This document shows positions 1-6,806 of a stretch of 6,806 nt of DNA, piece by piece. This DNA comes from Aestuariivirga sp. (GTDB lineage Bacteria; Pseudomonadota; Alphaproteobacteria; Rhizobiales; Aestuariivirgaceae). The DNA is taken from contig JADCDC010000397.1 of NCBI GenBank assembly GCA_020252385.1, forward strand, positions 1-6,806, written 5' to 3'. The notes beneath the pieces are model-generated. The model was not told the origin of the DNA. It did no database searches and was given only the letters and a program-made list of their open reading frames with translations. The translations under genes and the position numbers were made by a program. How positions within the stretch are numbered: the first letter of the stretch is position 1; each line of letters begins with the position of its first letter.

Positions 1-85
1 CCTTGGTGGCCTCGACGGGGGAGAACTTCTTGCGGGCATAGCCCTTGACCAGTTTCGCGGCGGATTTCCAGTGAAGCTCAGTCAT
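1..85 (-). CDS. Amidase-family protein, N-terminal fragment
   Basis: Only the first 28 codons are inside the window; the gene continues past the left edge. The visible start reads MTELHWKSAAKLVKGYARKK followed by FSPVEATK. A short helix, then a charged stretch, then a 'SPVEAT' segment is the typical opening of amidase-signature enzymes (GatA-like amidotransferase A subunits and related amide hydrolases). The catalytic Ser-Ser-Lys triad would lie outside the window, so activity and substrate cannot be judged. The start is well supported: GGGAGA sits six bases before the ATG on the minus strand (positions 92-97). It lies 50 bases downstream of the phosphatase gene on the same strand, so co-transcription is plausible. 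The amidase assignment rests on a short N-terminal match and is moderately sure. Confidence 0.6.
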   Translation of the reverse strand, partial: MTELHWKSAAKLVKGYARKKFSPVEATK

Positions 86-135
86 GTTCGCTCTCCCAGG
101 TTCAAACTGTCTTGCGCCGGGGTGACGCCTTCGAT

Positions 136-915
136 TCAGGCCTCCCGCGCCTTTGCCAAGGCGTCCTTGAACTGCGGCAGGAGGTCGGCATTGGTGGCAA
201 GGATGTTGCCGGTTTCCATCGGGCTCTTCTCGCCGTCGGGATCGGCGACGAAGCCGCCGGCTTCCTTCACCAGCAGGATGCCGGCGGCGATGTCCCACTG
301 GTTCAGGTTGCGGCAGATCATGGCGTCGAAGCGGCCCGCCGCCACATAGGCGAGCGACAGGGCCGCGGAACCCGGCCCGCGGATGCCGACGACGCGCGCC
401 TGCAGCACCGAGATTTCGGCGCGCGACAGGGGCAGGTCCTTGCCGCCACGGTGCGGCACCTCATAGCTCACCAGCGTGTCGTGGATGTCGCGGCGCTGGG
501 CAACGCGCAGGCGCTTGTTGTTGAGGAAGGCGCCGCCGCCCTTTTCCGCCGTGTACATCTCGTCGGTGATCGGATTGTAGGTGATGGCCGCGACCAGCTC
601 GTTCTTGCGCTCGAGCGCCAGGGTGATGGCGAAGAGCGGCACCGCATGCATGAAGTTCATGGTGCCGTCGATCGGATCGATGATGAAGCGGTGGTCAGGG
701 TCCGTGCCGGCGACGACGCCGGTTTCCTCCGTCAGGAAGGCATAGCCGGGCCGCGCCTTGGCAAGCTCCTCGCGCAGGATCTTGTCGCAGCGCTTGTCGG
801 CGGCCGTCACATAGTCGCCCGGGCCCTTCTGGGACACCTGGAGATTGGCGAGCTCGCCATAGTCGCGCTGCAGCGTGCGGGCCGCCTTGCGGACGGCGGC
901 GGTCATCACGGTCAT
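136..915 (-). CDS. Inositol monophosphatase family protein (SuhB-like)
   Basis: A 259-residue protein of the Mg-dependent inositol monophosphatase / 3'(2'),5'-bisphosphate nucleotidase family, of usual family length. The metal-binding motifs are all visible: Thr-Glu-Glu at 62-64, the DPIDGTMNF signature at 80-88 (metal ligands Asp80 and Asp83), and the second signature around Trp207-Asp208 leading into a Leu-x-Lys-Glu-Ala-Gly-Gly segment. The enzyme should remove a phosphate monoester in the cytoplasm. Whether the substrate is inositol phosphate, histidinol phosphate, PAP or another compound cannot be read from the sequence. The frame extends upstream to a GTG at 948 (270 residues), but homologues usually begin near 'MxxMxxAVRKAAR', which favours the ATG at 915; neither candidate has a clear ribosome-binding site. 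The gene lies 97 bases downstream of the exoD-like gene and 50 bases upstream of the amidase, all on one strand. Family assignment is sure, specific function is not. Confidence 0.9.
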   Translation of the reverse strand: MTVMTAAVRKAARTLQRDYGELANLQVSQKGPGDYVTAADKRCDKILREELAKARPGYAFLTEETGVVAGTDPDHRFIIDPIDGTMNFMHAVPLFAITLALERKNELVAAITYNPITDEMYTAEKGGGAFLNNKRLRVAQRRDIHDTLVSYEVPHRGGKDLPLSRAEISVLQARVVGIRGPGSAALSLAYVAAGRFDAMICRNLNQWDIAAGILLVKEAGGFVADPDGEKSPMETGNILATNADLLPQFKDALAKAREA

Positions 916-1012
916 AACGGGAGAAGACAAGGCGGCGGTTTCCTTCACGAAAGCGGGCAGTGAGGGCCGGATAGCAGGATTGGCGGAGCAGGGGAAGCGT
1001 TGGGGGCCCGGC

Positions 1013-1672
1013 TCACATGCCGAACAGCGCCCGGAAGAAGGCCATGACGCCGATGTAGAGCGCGGAGGAGATCAGCGCCAGCACCGCGACCGATGCCGCG
1101 CCAAGCAGATAACCGACCACGACCGCCACGCCGTCCCGTTCCGCGAGCCCCAGCGCGATGCAGCTGATGGCGGCGGCGGGCAGCATGTTGTTGAGCGGGA
1201 TCGGCAGGAACAGAACGAGCGACAAGGCGAAGGTGACGAGGCCGATCATCCGCTCCGCGAGGTCGGAGGAGACGACGAGCCCGAAGCGCGGCTTCAGCAC
1301 GCGCTCGATCTTGCTCATGATGGGGGTCATCTTGGAAACGAAGCTTCCGAGGACCTCACGCGAGATGCGCCGCTTGCGGATCGCCTCGGGAAGCCAAAGC
1401 GACTGCCGGCCGATCATCAGCTGCCAGGTGAGGATGATGAGCGGCAGGCCGAGGATGGCCGAGGTGCCGGGCGGCGTCGGGATGATGTTCGGCACGGCGA
1501 AGATGAACATCAGCGCGCCGAAGGCCCGCTCGCCCAGCGAATCGACCAGCGCGCCGATGGTCACGTCCTCGCTGGTGTCGATGGACTTCACGATTTCCGA
1601 CAGCCGGCTCGGCTTCGGTTTTGGATTGTCGCTCCCGGCACGCTTCGGGTACGGCGGTTCTTCTTCCTGCAC
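1013..1672 (-). CDS. exoD: ExoD family exopolysaccharide-synthesis-related membrane protein
   Basis: A 219-residue ExoD-family integral membrane protein. The family is named for a Sinorhizobium gene whose loss affects exopolysaccharide production and nodule invasion; its biochemical role is unknown. After a cytoplasmic-looking N-terminus there is the family hallmark 'FAVPN-IIPTPPGTSA-ILGLPL' (about residues 58-77), a charged middle helix with WLP and KRR segments, then a second hydrophobic half with 'LPIPLNNMLPA' (about 156-166) and 'LAERDG' (176-181). The two Pro-Asn-rich loops look like related halves of an internal pseudo-repeat. The frame is open up to a TTG at 1696, with a stop at 1700-1702. 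I chose the GTG at 1672 because GGAG sits five bases before it (1678-1681), whereas the TTG has no such site. The gene is downstream of copZ on the same strand with a 78-base gap, so read-through from the copper-responsive copZ promoter is possible. No terminator is visible between them. Confidence 0.88.
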   Translation of the reverse strand: MQEEEPPYPKRAGSDNPKPKPSRLSEIVKSIDTSEDVTIGALVDSLGERAFGALMFIFAVPNIIPTPPGTSAILGLPLIILTWQLMIGRQSLWLPEAIRKRRISREVLGSFVSKMTPIMSKIERVLKPRFGLVVSSDLAERMIGLVTFALSLVLFLPIPLNNMLPAAAISCIALGLAERDGVAVVVGYLLGAASVAVLALISSALYIGVMAFFRALFGM

Positions 1673-1677
1673 GGGAA

Positions 1678-1681
1678 CTCC
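1678..1681 (-). promoter_or_regulatory. Ribosome-binding site deciding the exoD start
   Basis: On the minus strand GGAG is followed by five bases (TTCCC) and then GTG at 1672-1670. This places translation start at the GTG, not at the TTG at 1696 or the GTG at 1687, neither of which has a purine-rich site upstream. Confidence 0.55.
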
Positions 1682-1750
1682 GGTCACTGGCTGCAAAGGC
1701 TAGCCGAAGTTGCGGCAAAGCGAAACAGAAAGCCGATGGGGGAGTGGAAT

Positions 1751-1948
1751 TCAGCCCGTGCTGTCAGGATAGCCCGCCTCCTCCAAACGCTTGGCCACCG
1801 CGGCGCGCGGCGCCGTGGTCTCCACCGACACCGCCTTGCTGGCGAGATCGACGTTCACCTCGGCGGCTGGATCGAGAGATTTCACGGCTTTTGTAACGGT
1901 TGCAACACAATGGCCGCAACTCATGTCGGGCAGAATGAATTTCATCAT
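1751..1948 (-). CDS. copZ: Copper chaperone CopZ (heavy-metal-associated domain)
   Basis: A 65-residue stand-alone heavy-metal-associated (HMA) domain. It carries the metal site Met9-Ser-Cys11-Gly-His-Cys14 (MxCxxC with His before the second Cys, as in many CopZ proteins), alternating hydrophobic residues for the beta-alpha-beta-beta-alpha-beta ferredoxin-like fold, and the usual 'EEAGYP' near the end. It is expected to bind Cu(+) in the cytoplasm and pass it to the HMA domains or transport site of CopA. The open frame extends upstream to 2110, but that part covers the promoter; the start at 1948 has GGAG seven bases before it (1956-1959), and a second ATG follows at once (1945). It has its own CueR-type promoter 29 bases upstream and is divergent from the DUF4396 gene. 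Very sure of domain; the chaperone role follows from size and context. Confidence 0.93.
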   Translation of the reverse strand: MMKFILPDMSCGHCVATVTKAVKSLDPAAEVNVDLASKAVSVETTAPRAAVAKRLEEAGYPDSTG

Positions 1949-1955
1949 GGGAGGT

Positions 1956-1959
1956 CTCC
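1956..1959 (-). promoter_or_regulatory. Ribosome-binding site of copZ
   Basis: GGAG on the minus strand, seven bases before the ATG at 1948. It separates the real 65-residue chaperone from the longer open frame reaching 2110, and favours the first of two consecutive ATGs. Confidence 0.65.
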
Positions 1960-1976
1960 GGTCTTTCCAGCGGCGG

Positions 1977-2007
1977 AAGATGGAGCTTGCCAGCGTGGCA
2001 AGGTCAA
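1977..2007 (-). promoter_or_regulatory. CueR-type promoter and operator of copZ
   Basis: Read on the minus strand: -35 TTGACC (2007-2002), a 19-base spacer, and -10 CATCTT (1982-1977). The overlong spacer holds a perfect dyad, CTTGCCA-CGC-TGGCAAG (1986-2002), with 7-base arms and a 3-base centre. A 19-base spacer with a centred dyad is the hallmark of MerR-family promoters, where the regulator untwists the DNA to realign the -35 and -10. The dyad resembles known CueR/HmrR copper operators and matches the other two boxes in this window. The regulator is expected to be the CueR encoded at 5144. It leads into a short leader of about 25 bases before copZ. Confidence 0.82.
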
Positions 2008-2032
2008 GCGCCCTTTCCTCCGAATCTTTCGC

Positions 2033-2063
2033 TTGACCCTGCCATCGTTGCAAGCCCGAGAGC
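2033..2063 (+). promoter_or_regulatory. CueR-type promoter and operator of the DUF4396 gene
   Basis: A -35 TTGACC (2033-2038) is followed at the MerR-type distance of 19 bases by a weak -10 candidate, GAGAGC (2058-2063). The spacer holds an imperfect dyad, CCTGCCA-TCG-TTGCAAG (2038-2054), with five of seven arm positions pairing. It lines up base for base with the copZ and copA boxes, including the CTTGACC lead-in. The weaker dyad and poor -10 suggest lower output or weaker CueR affinity than the other two. The promoter call rests mainly on this alignment and on the position 34 bases before the gene. Confidence 0.65.
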
Positions 2064-2083
2064 AGGGACCGTGACGGTGTCAT

Positions 2084-2089
2084 GGAGGA
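2084..2089 (+). promoter_or_regulatory. Ribosome-binding site deciding the DUF4396 start
   Basis: GGAGGA lies seven bases before the ATG at 2097 and overlaps the codons that follow an alternative in-frame ATG at 2082. This makes 2097 the likely start. Confidence 0.75.
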
Positions 2090-2096
2090 TCGGACA

Positions 2097-2594
2097 ATGG
2101 AACATGTCATGGCTCAACACACCGCGGACCAAGCCGCGGATCAGGCAATCGGTTCGCGGCGGCGGCTTGCCTTAGCGGCAACGCTCCATTGCATGACGGG
2201 CTGCGCCATCGGGGAAATCGCGGGCATGGCGATCGGAACATGGATGGGGCTCGGCATGTTGCAGACGGTGGCGCTGGCGGTGACGCTGGCCTTCATCACC
2301 GGCTTCGGGCTCACCATGATTCCGCTGATCCGCAGCGGCATGGCGGCGGGCGCGGCGCTCCGCATCGCGCTGGCGGCGGATTTCATCTCCGTCACCGTGA
2401 TGGAGATCGTCGACAACCTGGTGATGGTGGCGATCCCGGGCGCGATGGCGGCGGGCCCCGGAGACTGGTTCTTCTGGGCCAGCATGAGTGTCGCCCTGGC
2501 TGCCGCCTTCGTCATCGCCTATCCGGTCAACCTGTGGCTGATCGGGCGTGGCAAGGGGCACGCCGTGGTTCATCGCCTGCATGCCCATCACTGA
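2097..2594 (+). CDS. DUF4396 domain membrane protein in a copper regulon
   Basis: A 165-residue integral membrane protein that I recognise as DUF4396, a family of unknown function. A short polar N-terminus (to about residue 23) is followed by about four hydrophobic segments: roughly 24-50, 56-78, 86-115 and 124-149. The first contains His31-Cys32-Met-Thr-Gly-Cys36 and then Ile-Gly-Glu40, a likely functional signature. The third holds 'MEIVDN' at 102-107, acidic and polar residues unusual for a membrane helix. The last ten or so residues are His-rich (His155, 159, 162, 164, 165). Cys, Met and His of this kind could bind copper, but that is inference. The gene sits between copZ (divergent) and copA (72 bases downstream), with its own CueR-like promoter, so a role in copper handling is likely. 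No enzymatic motif was seen. Confidence 0.85.
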   Translation: MEHVMAQHTADQAADQAIGSRRRLALAATLHCMTGCAIGEIAGMAIGTWMGLGMLQTVALAVTLAFITGFGLTMIPLIRSGMAAGAALRIALAADFISVTVMEIVDNLVMVAIPGAMAAGPGDWFFWASMSVALAAAFVIAYPVNLWLIGRGKGHAVVHRLHAHH

Positions 2595-2611
2595 AAGCTT
2601 GAAGTTCGGGC

Positions 2612-2642
2612 TTGACCTTCCCATCATGGGAAGGCCCAGCCT
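2612..2642 (+). promoter_or_regulatory. CueR-type promoter and operator of copA-cueR
   Basis: A -35 TTGACC (2612-2617), a 19-base spacer and a -10 candidate CAGCCT (2637-2642). The spacer carries a perfect inverted repeat, CCTTCCCAT-C-ATGGGAAGG (2616-2634), with 9-base arms. This is the strongest of the three boxes and very close to known copper-ATPase operators bound by CueR/HmrR. The -35 begins only 17 bases after the DUF4396 stop codon, so copA has its own regulated start even though read-through from the upstream gene is also possible. Confidence 0.9.
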
Positions 2643-2654
2643 GGCACATCGTCG

Positions 2655-2659
2655 AGGAG
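2655..2659 (+). promoter_or_regulatory. Ribosome-binding site of copA
   Basis: AGGAG lies seven bases before the ATG at 2667 and supports that start, giving a protein with a short N-terminus ahead of its first HMA domain. Confidence 0.7.
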
Positions 2660-2666
2660 ACGAGCC

Positions 2667-5143
<2,477 letters not shown>

Positions 5144-5147
<4 letters not shown>

Positions 5148-5587
5148 ACATCGGCGAAGCGGCCGCGGCCACCGGCGTCTCGGCCAAGATGATCCGATAT
5201 TACGAGCAGGTGGGCCTGATCAAGCGGCCCTTGCGCAGCATGGCGGGCTACCGGGTCTATTCCCCGTCCGACGTCCACGCCCTGCGCTTCATCCGCAGGG
5301 CGCGGGACCTGGGCTTCACCGTGGAGCAGATCGGCGAACTCATGCAGCTCTGGCAGGACCGCGGCCGCGCCAGCGCCGACGTGAAGGCGATCGCACTCGA
5401 ACACGTGAAGGTGCTCGAAGCGAAGATGCGCGAGATCGAGGAGATGGCAAAGGCGCTGAAGCATCTGGCGCGGACCTGCCACGGTGATGGGCGGCCCGAT
5501 TGCCCGATCATCGAGGAACTGGCCGAAAGCCATGAGCCTCCTGCGCGCGACAGCCGCCTCGGCAAGGGCTTCGAAAGACTGCGCTGA
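5144..5587 (+). CDS. cueR: MerR-family copper-responsive regulator CueR/HmrR
   Basis: A 147-residue MerR-family transcription activator. Residues 1-70 form the winged helix-turn-helix (MNIGEAAAATGVSAKMIRYY and following, with 'GYRVYS' at 35-40). A long dimerisation helix spans about 80-110, and the metal loop holds Cys112 and Cys120 with seven residues between. Ser77 is present where divalent-metal members have Cys; Cys112, Cys120 and Ser77 fall at the same numbers as in E. coli CueR, the Cu(+)/Ag(+)/Au(+) sensor. It should bind the three dyads in this window as a dimer and activate transcription when Cu(+) is bound. The ATG overlaps the copA stop by four bases, with GGAGGAG (5129-5135) upstream inside copA, so translation is coupled and expression is autoregulated through the copA promoter. 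The C-terminus after about residue 125 is a variable, charged tail. Very sure. Confidence 0.96.
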
Positions 5588-5601
5588 GGCGCTCCCTCAG
5601 C
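5583..5601. terminator. Stem-loop shared by two convergent stop codons
   Basis: GCTGAGG (5583-5589), a five-base loop, then CCTCAGC (5595-5601) form a perfect 7-base stem. The cueR stop lies in one arm and the PilZ gene stop in the other. The position between convergent genes suggests a bidirectional terminator, but no T-rich run follows on either strand, so it is not a canonical intrinsic terminator. Confidence 0.45.
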
Positions 5602-6037
5602 CAGTGAAGCGGACGCCCAGCTCCTCGCCCTCGCGCCAGCGCACCTCGCAGCGGCGCAGGCGGTCGACGCCCACGATGCGGATGGTGAAGCGGTCCGGCA
5701 CCGCGGCGGGCGTGCGGGTCCAGATGCGGCAGCCGCCGTCCGAGATCTCGCGCACCTGCACCTCGAGGAGTGTCGTGCCGCGCTCGTCCATCACTTTCCC
5801 GCCGCGCAGCACCTTGCGGCGCGGCTCGTCGCGGCGTTCGCCCGGACCCTGGTGCACGGCCCTGACCGGCTGGCCGCAGCCCGCCAGTGCCTGCCGGAGC
5901 AGCGGTTCCGGAAACGATTGCAGCATCCGCAGCACGGCATCCTCCGGCAATTGCGAGATCTGCGCCAGCAGCAGCAGCTCGTCGAAGGCCAGCGTGACGC
6001 TGGGGTGAAAGGCCTCGTGGGACAGAACCGTGCTCAT
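5597..6037 (-). CDS. PilZ-domain protein with N-terminal extension
   Basis: A 146-residue soluble protein. The C-terminal part (about 66-146) looks like a PilZ domain, the c-di-GMP receptor fold, of the alphaproteobacterial type: an Arg-rich entry (Arg68, Arg69, Arg73, Arg74, with Arg69-x3-Arg73 fitting the RxxxR motif), 'VLRGGKV' at 76-82, 'REISDGGCRI' at 96-105, 'VPDRF' at 113-117 and a closing 'ELGVRF' at 139-144. The second ligand motif, normally (D/N)xSxxG, here begins with Glu97, so c-di-GMP binding is uncertain. The first 65 residues are helical and Leu-rich, without a motif I recognise. The ATG at 6037 has a modest AAGGG site six bases or so upstream. It converges on cueR with nine bases between stops and has no evident link to copper. 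PilZ call is fairly sure; partner and process unknown. Confidence 0.8.
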   Translation of the reverse strand: MSTVLSHEAFHPSVTLAFDELLLLAQISQLPEDAVLRMLQSFPEPLLRQALAGCGQPVRAVHQGPGERRDEPRRKVLRGGKVMDERGTTLLEVQVREISDGGCRIWTRTPAAVPDRFTIRIVGVDRLRRCEVRWREGEELGVRFTG

Positions 6038-6243
6038 GTGAACCCTTCGCTCTCCGGCAGAGACAAGCCCGGGGCAGGCCCGGCCGTCATCGGTGGATCC
6101 ACCATCTCAGCGCTCTTGGTAAGTGAAGGCTTAAGCCCCGCGCCAACTCCGGCGGGTAATGCGATGTCTGATTGAAACGCGGGAAAACTTTGGAATCTCA
6201 TCCTTTCCAGCGGGTTTCTGGCGCGTAACCGGGGATTTCGCCA
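6038..6243. other. Intergenic region between divergent genes
   Basis: A 206-base gap that must hold the promoters of the leftward PilZ gene and the rightward CxxC protein gene. I see no convincing sigma-70 promoter on either strand. It contains two perfect palindromes, GGTGGATCCACC (6092-6103) and GGCTTAAGCC (6128-6137), whose centres are 35 bases apart. No coding frame here looks real. Confidence 0.5.
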
Positions 6244-6477
6244 ATGGCGTGCATGACGTTGGGTTCTCTCCGGGGCACGGGCGGCACGCTGGAGATCGAA
6301 TGCGTGCGCTGCGGTGCCCTGGAATACCGCCCCGCTGCCCATGTCGAGGGACCTGACGCCCTGTCCCTGGGCGCCGTCGGTCTCAGGCTCACATGCTCAA
6401 CATGCGGTGCCAGGGCCTGCATCGCAGATGCCGGGAGAGCGGCGGAGGGCGGCACTACCCTGGCGCATGAAGGCTGA
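6244..6477 (+). CDS. Small protein with paired CxxC motifs (probable zinc ribbon)
   Basis: A 77-residue protein with two Cys pairs, Cys20-x2-Cys23 and Cys51-x2-Cys54, separated by 27 residues; Gly follows each pair (RCGA, TCGA), typical of zinc-knuckle turns. The start 'MTLGSL...GGTLEIECVRC' resembles small, uncharacterised alphaproteobacterial proteins of this kind, which supports its being real. It likely binds one structural zinc ion; its role is unknown. A GGGGA eight bases before the ATG at 6244 is a weak ribosome-binding site; a second ATG at 6253 is possible and would fit the 'MTLG' start of relatives. It is transcribed away from the PilZ gene and converges on the right-edge gene with a 39-base gap. 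Confidence 0.6.
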   Translation: MACMTLGSLRGTGGTLEIECVRCGALEYRPAAHVEGPDALSLGAVGLRLTCSTCGARACIADAGRAAEGGTTLAHEG

Positions 6478-6516
6478 ACCGCTGCATGATGCTTGCGAGA
6501 GGTGGCGACGCCGGTC

Positions 6517-6806
6517 TCAACCCGCCCGGCCCGGAACCGAAGCGATGCGGATCTCAGGGAACAATGCGCTGGCGCCCGGTTCGCTGCGCAGCAGGTCAAG
6601 CTTCGCTGTGACCTGGAGCATCCTTCGGAACTGATTGCTCAGGTCCGCCGCATTCATGTAGCGGATCACGCCATCGATCTGCTCCGCCAAGCTGGCGGAT
6701 GACGCTTCTGCCGGCAGTCTTGCCAGAAAGCTTCGGAGCTCCCGCTCGGCCAGTGCCTTGAGCGGTGGCGGCAGCACCTGGCTGCGGTAGTAGCTCGGGT
6801 CCTGAA
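6517..6806 (-). CDS. C-terminal end of an unidentified protein (partial)
   Basis: The reading frame is open to the right edge of the window, so this is the C-terminal end, about 96 residues, of a longer gene. A GTG at 6777 could act as a start for 86 residues, but the frame continues upstream with a protein-like sequence (QDPSYYRSQVLPPPLKALAE), so it is more likely internal. The visible part is helical and rich in Leu, Arg and Ala, with 'RYMNAADLSNQFRRML' and an ending 'LDLLRSE...ALFPEIR'. That ending faintly recalls the C-terminus of some radical-SAM proteins with a twitch domain, but no cofactor motif is in view and I would not rely on it. No membrane segment is present. Confidence 0.6.
   Translation of the reverse strand, partial: QDPSYYRSQVLPPPLKALAERELRSFLARLPAEASSASLAEQIDGVIRYMNAADLSNQFRRMLQVTAKLDLLRSEPGASALFPEIRIASVPGRAG

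Noticed and set aside
112..963. A 283-codon plus-strand frame opposite the phosphatase gene
   Set aside because: The minus-strand frame has both signature motifs of the inositol monophosphatase family; this one has none and is its shadow.
1697..1750. Possible terminator between copZ and exoD
   Set aside because: Only short stems such as GCCG/CGGC and the palindrome GGCTAGCC are present, with no stable long stem followed by a T-run on the minus strand.
875..2074. A 399-codon open frame on the plus strand across the exoD and copZ region
   Set aside because: It runs antisense to exoD, copZ and the copZ promoter, and its product is a low-complexity Arg/Gly/Asp/His-rich sequence without domains.
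1949..2110. N-terminal extension of the copZ frame up to 2110
   Set aside because: The extra 54 residues would be encoded by the divergent promoter region, are unlike any HMA protein leader, and the ribosome-binding site is next to the ATG at 1948.
6192..6216. GGAAT-N16-GGTT before the CxxC-protein gene, resembling an EcfG general-stress promoter (GGAAC-N16-CGTT)
   Set aside because: It has a mismatch in each element and there is no other support; such partial matches are frequent by chance. Mapping the transcription start would settle it.
6478..6516. Possible bidirectional terminator between the CxxC-protein gene and the right-edge gene
   Set aside because: No strong inverted repeat could be found in this 39-base convergent gap.

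Overview
The window is GC-rich and coding-dense, with short intergenic gaps. Its gene content (a CueR/HmrR-regulated copper ATPase, an ExoD-family membrane protein, an alphaproteobacterial-style PilZ protein, a SuhB-type phosphatase next to an amidase) points to an alphaproteobacterium, most likely of the Hyphomicrobiales (rhizobial and relatives). This is an inference from protein character; no rRNA or other marker is present.

Layout. Positions 1-1672 carry three minus-strand genes: the first 28 codons of an amidase-family protein (running off the left edge), an inositol-monophosphatase-family enzyme, and an ExoD-family membrane protein. Upstream of these, also on the minus strand, lies copZ (1751-1948), a 65-residue copper chaperone. 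On the plus strand follow a DUF4396 membrane protein (2097-2594), the Cu(+)-exporting P1B-type ATPase copA (2667-5147), and the MerR-family copper sensor cueR (5144-5587), which overlaps the end of copA by four bases. A minus-strand PilZ-domain protein (5597-6037) converges on cueR with nine bases between the stop codons. A 206-base gap separates it from a small plus-strand protein with two CxxC pairs (6244-6477). At the right edge is the C-terminal end of an unidentified minus-strand gene (6517-6806).

The core of the window is a self-contained copper-homeostasis module. Three promoters have the CueR-type architecture: a TTGACC -35 hexamer, a 19-base spacer and a dyad inside the spacer. One drives copZ leftward, one drives the DUF4396 gene rightward, and one drives copA-cueR. 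The copZ and DUF4396 promoters lie back to back with 25 bases between their -35 elements. The inferred circuit is that CueR, made from the copA transcript, senses Cu(+) and switches on the exporter, the chaperone and the DUF4396 membrane protein together, while raising its own level. The DUF4396 protein is the least understood member: it has a conserved-looking His-Cys-x3-Cys motif at its first membrane segment and a His-rich tail, and its promoter makes it a candidate new copper-handling component.

The flanking genes (ExoD, phosphatase, amidase, PilZ, CxxC protein) look like ordinary chromosomal genes. Only exoD and the genes after it could be drawn into the copper response, by read-through from the copZ promoter. 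I see no mobile elements, CRISPR arrays, tRNAs or rRNAs.
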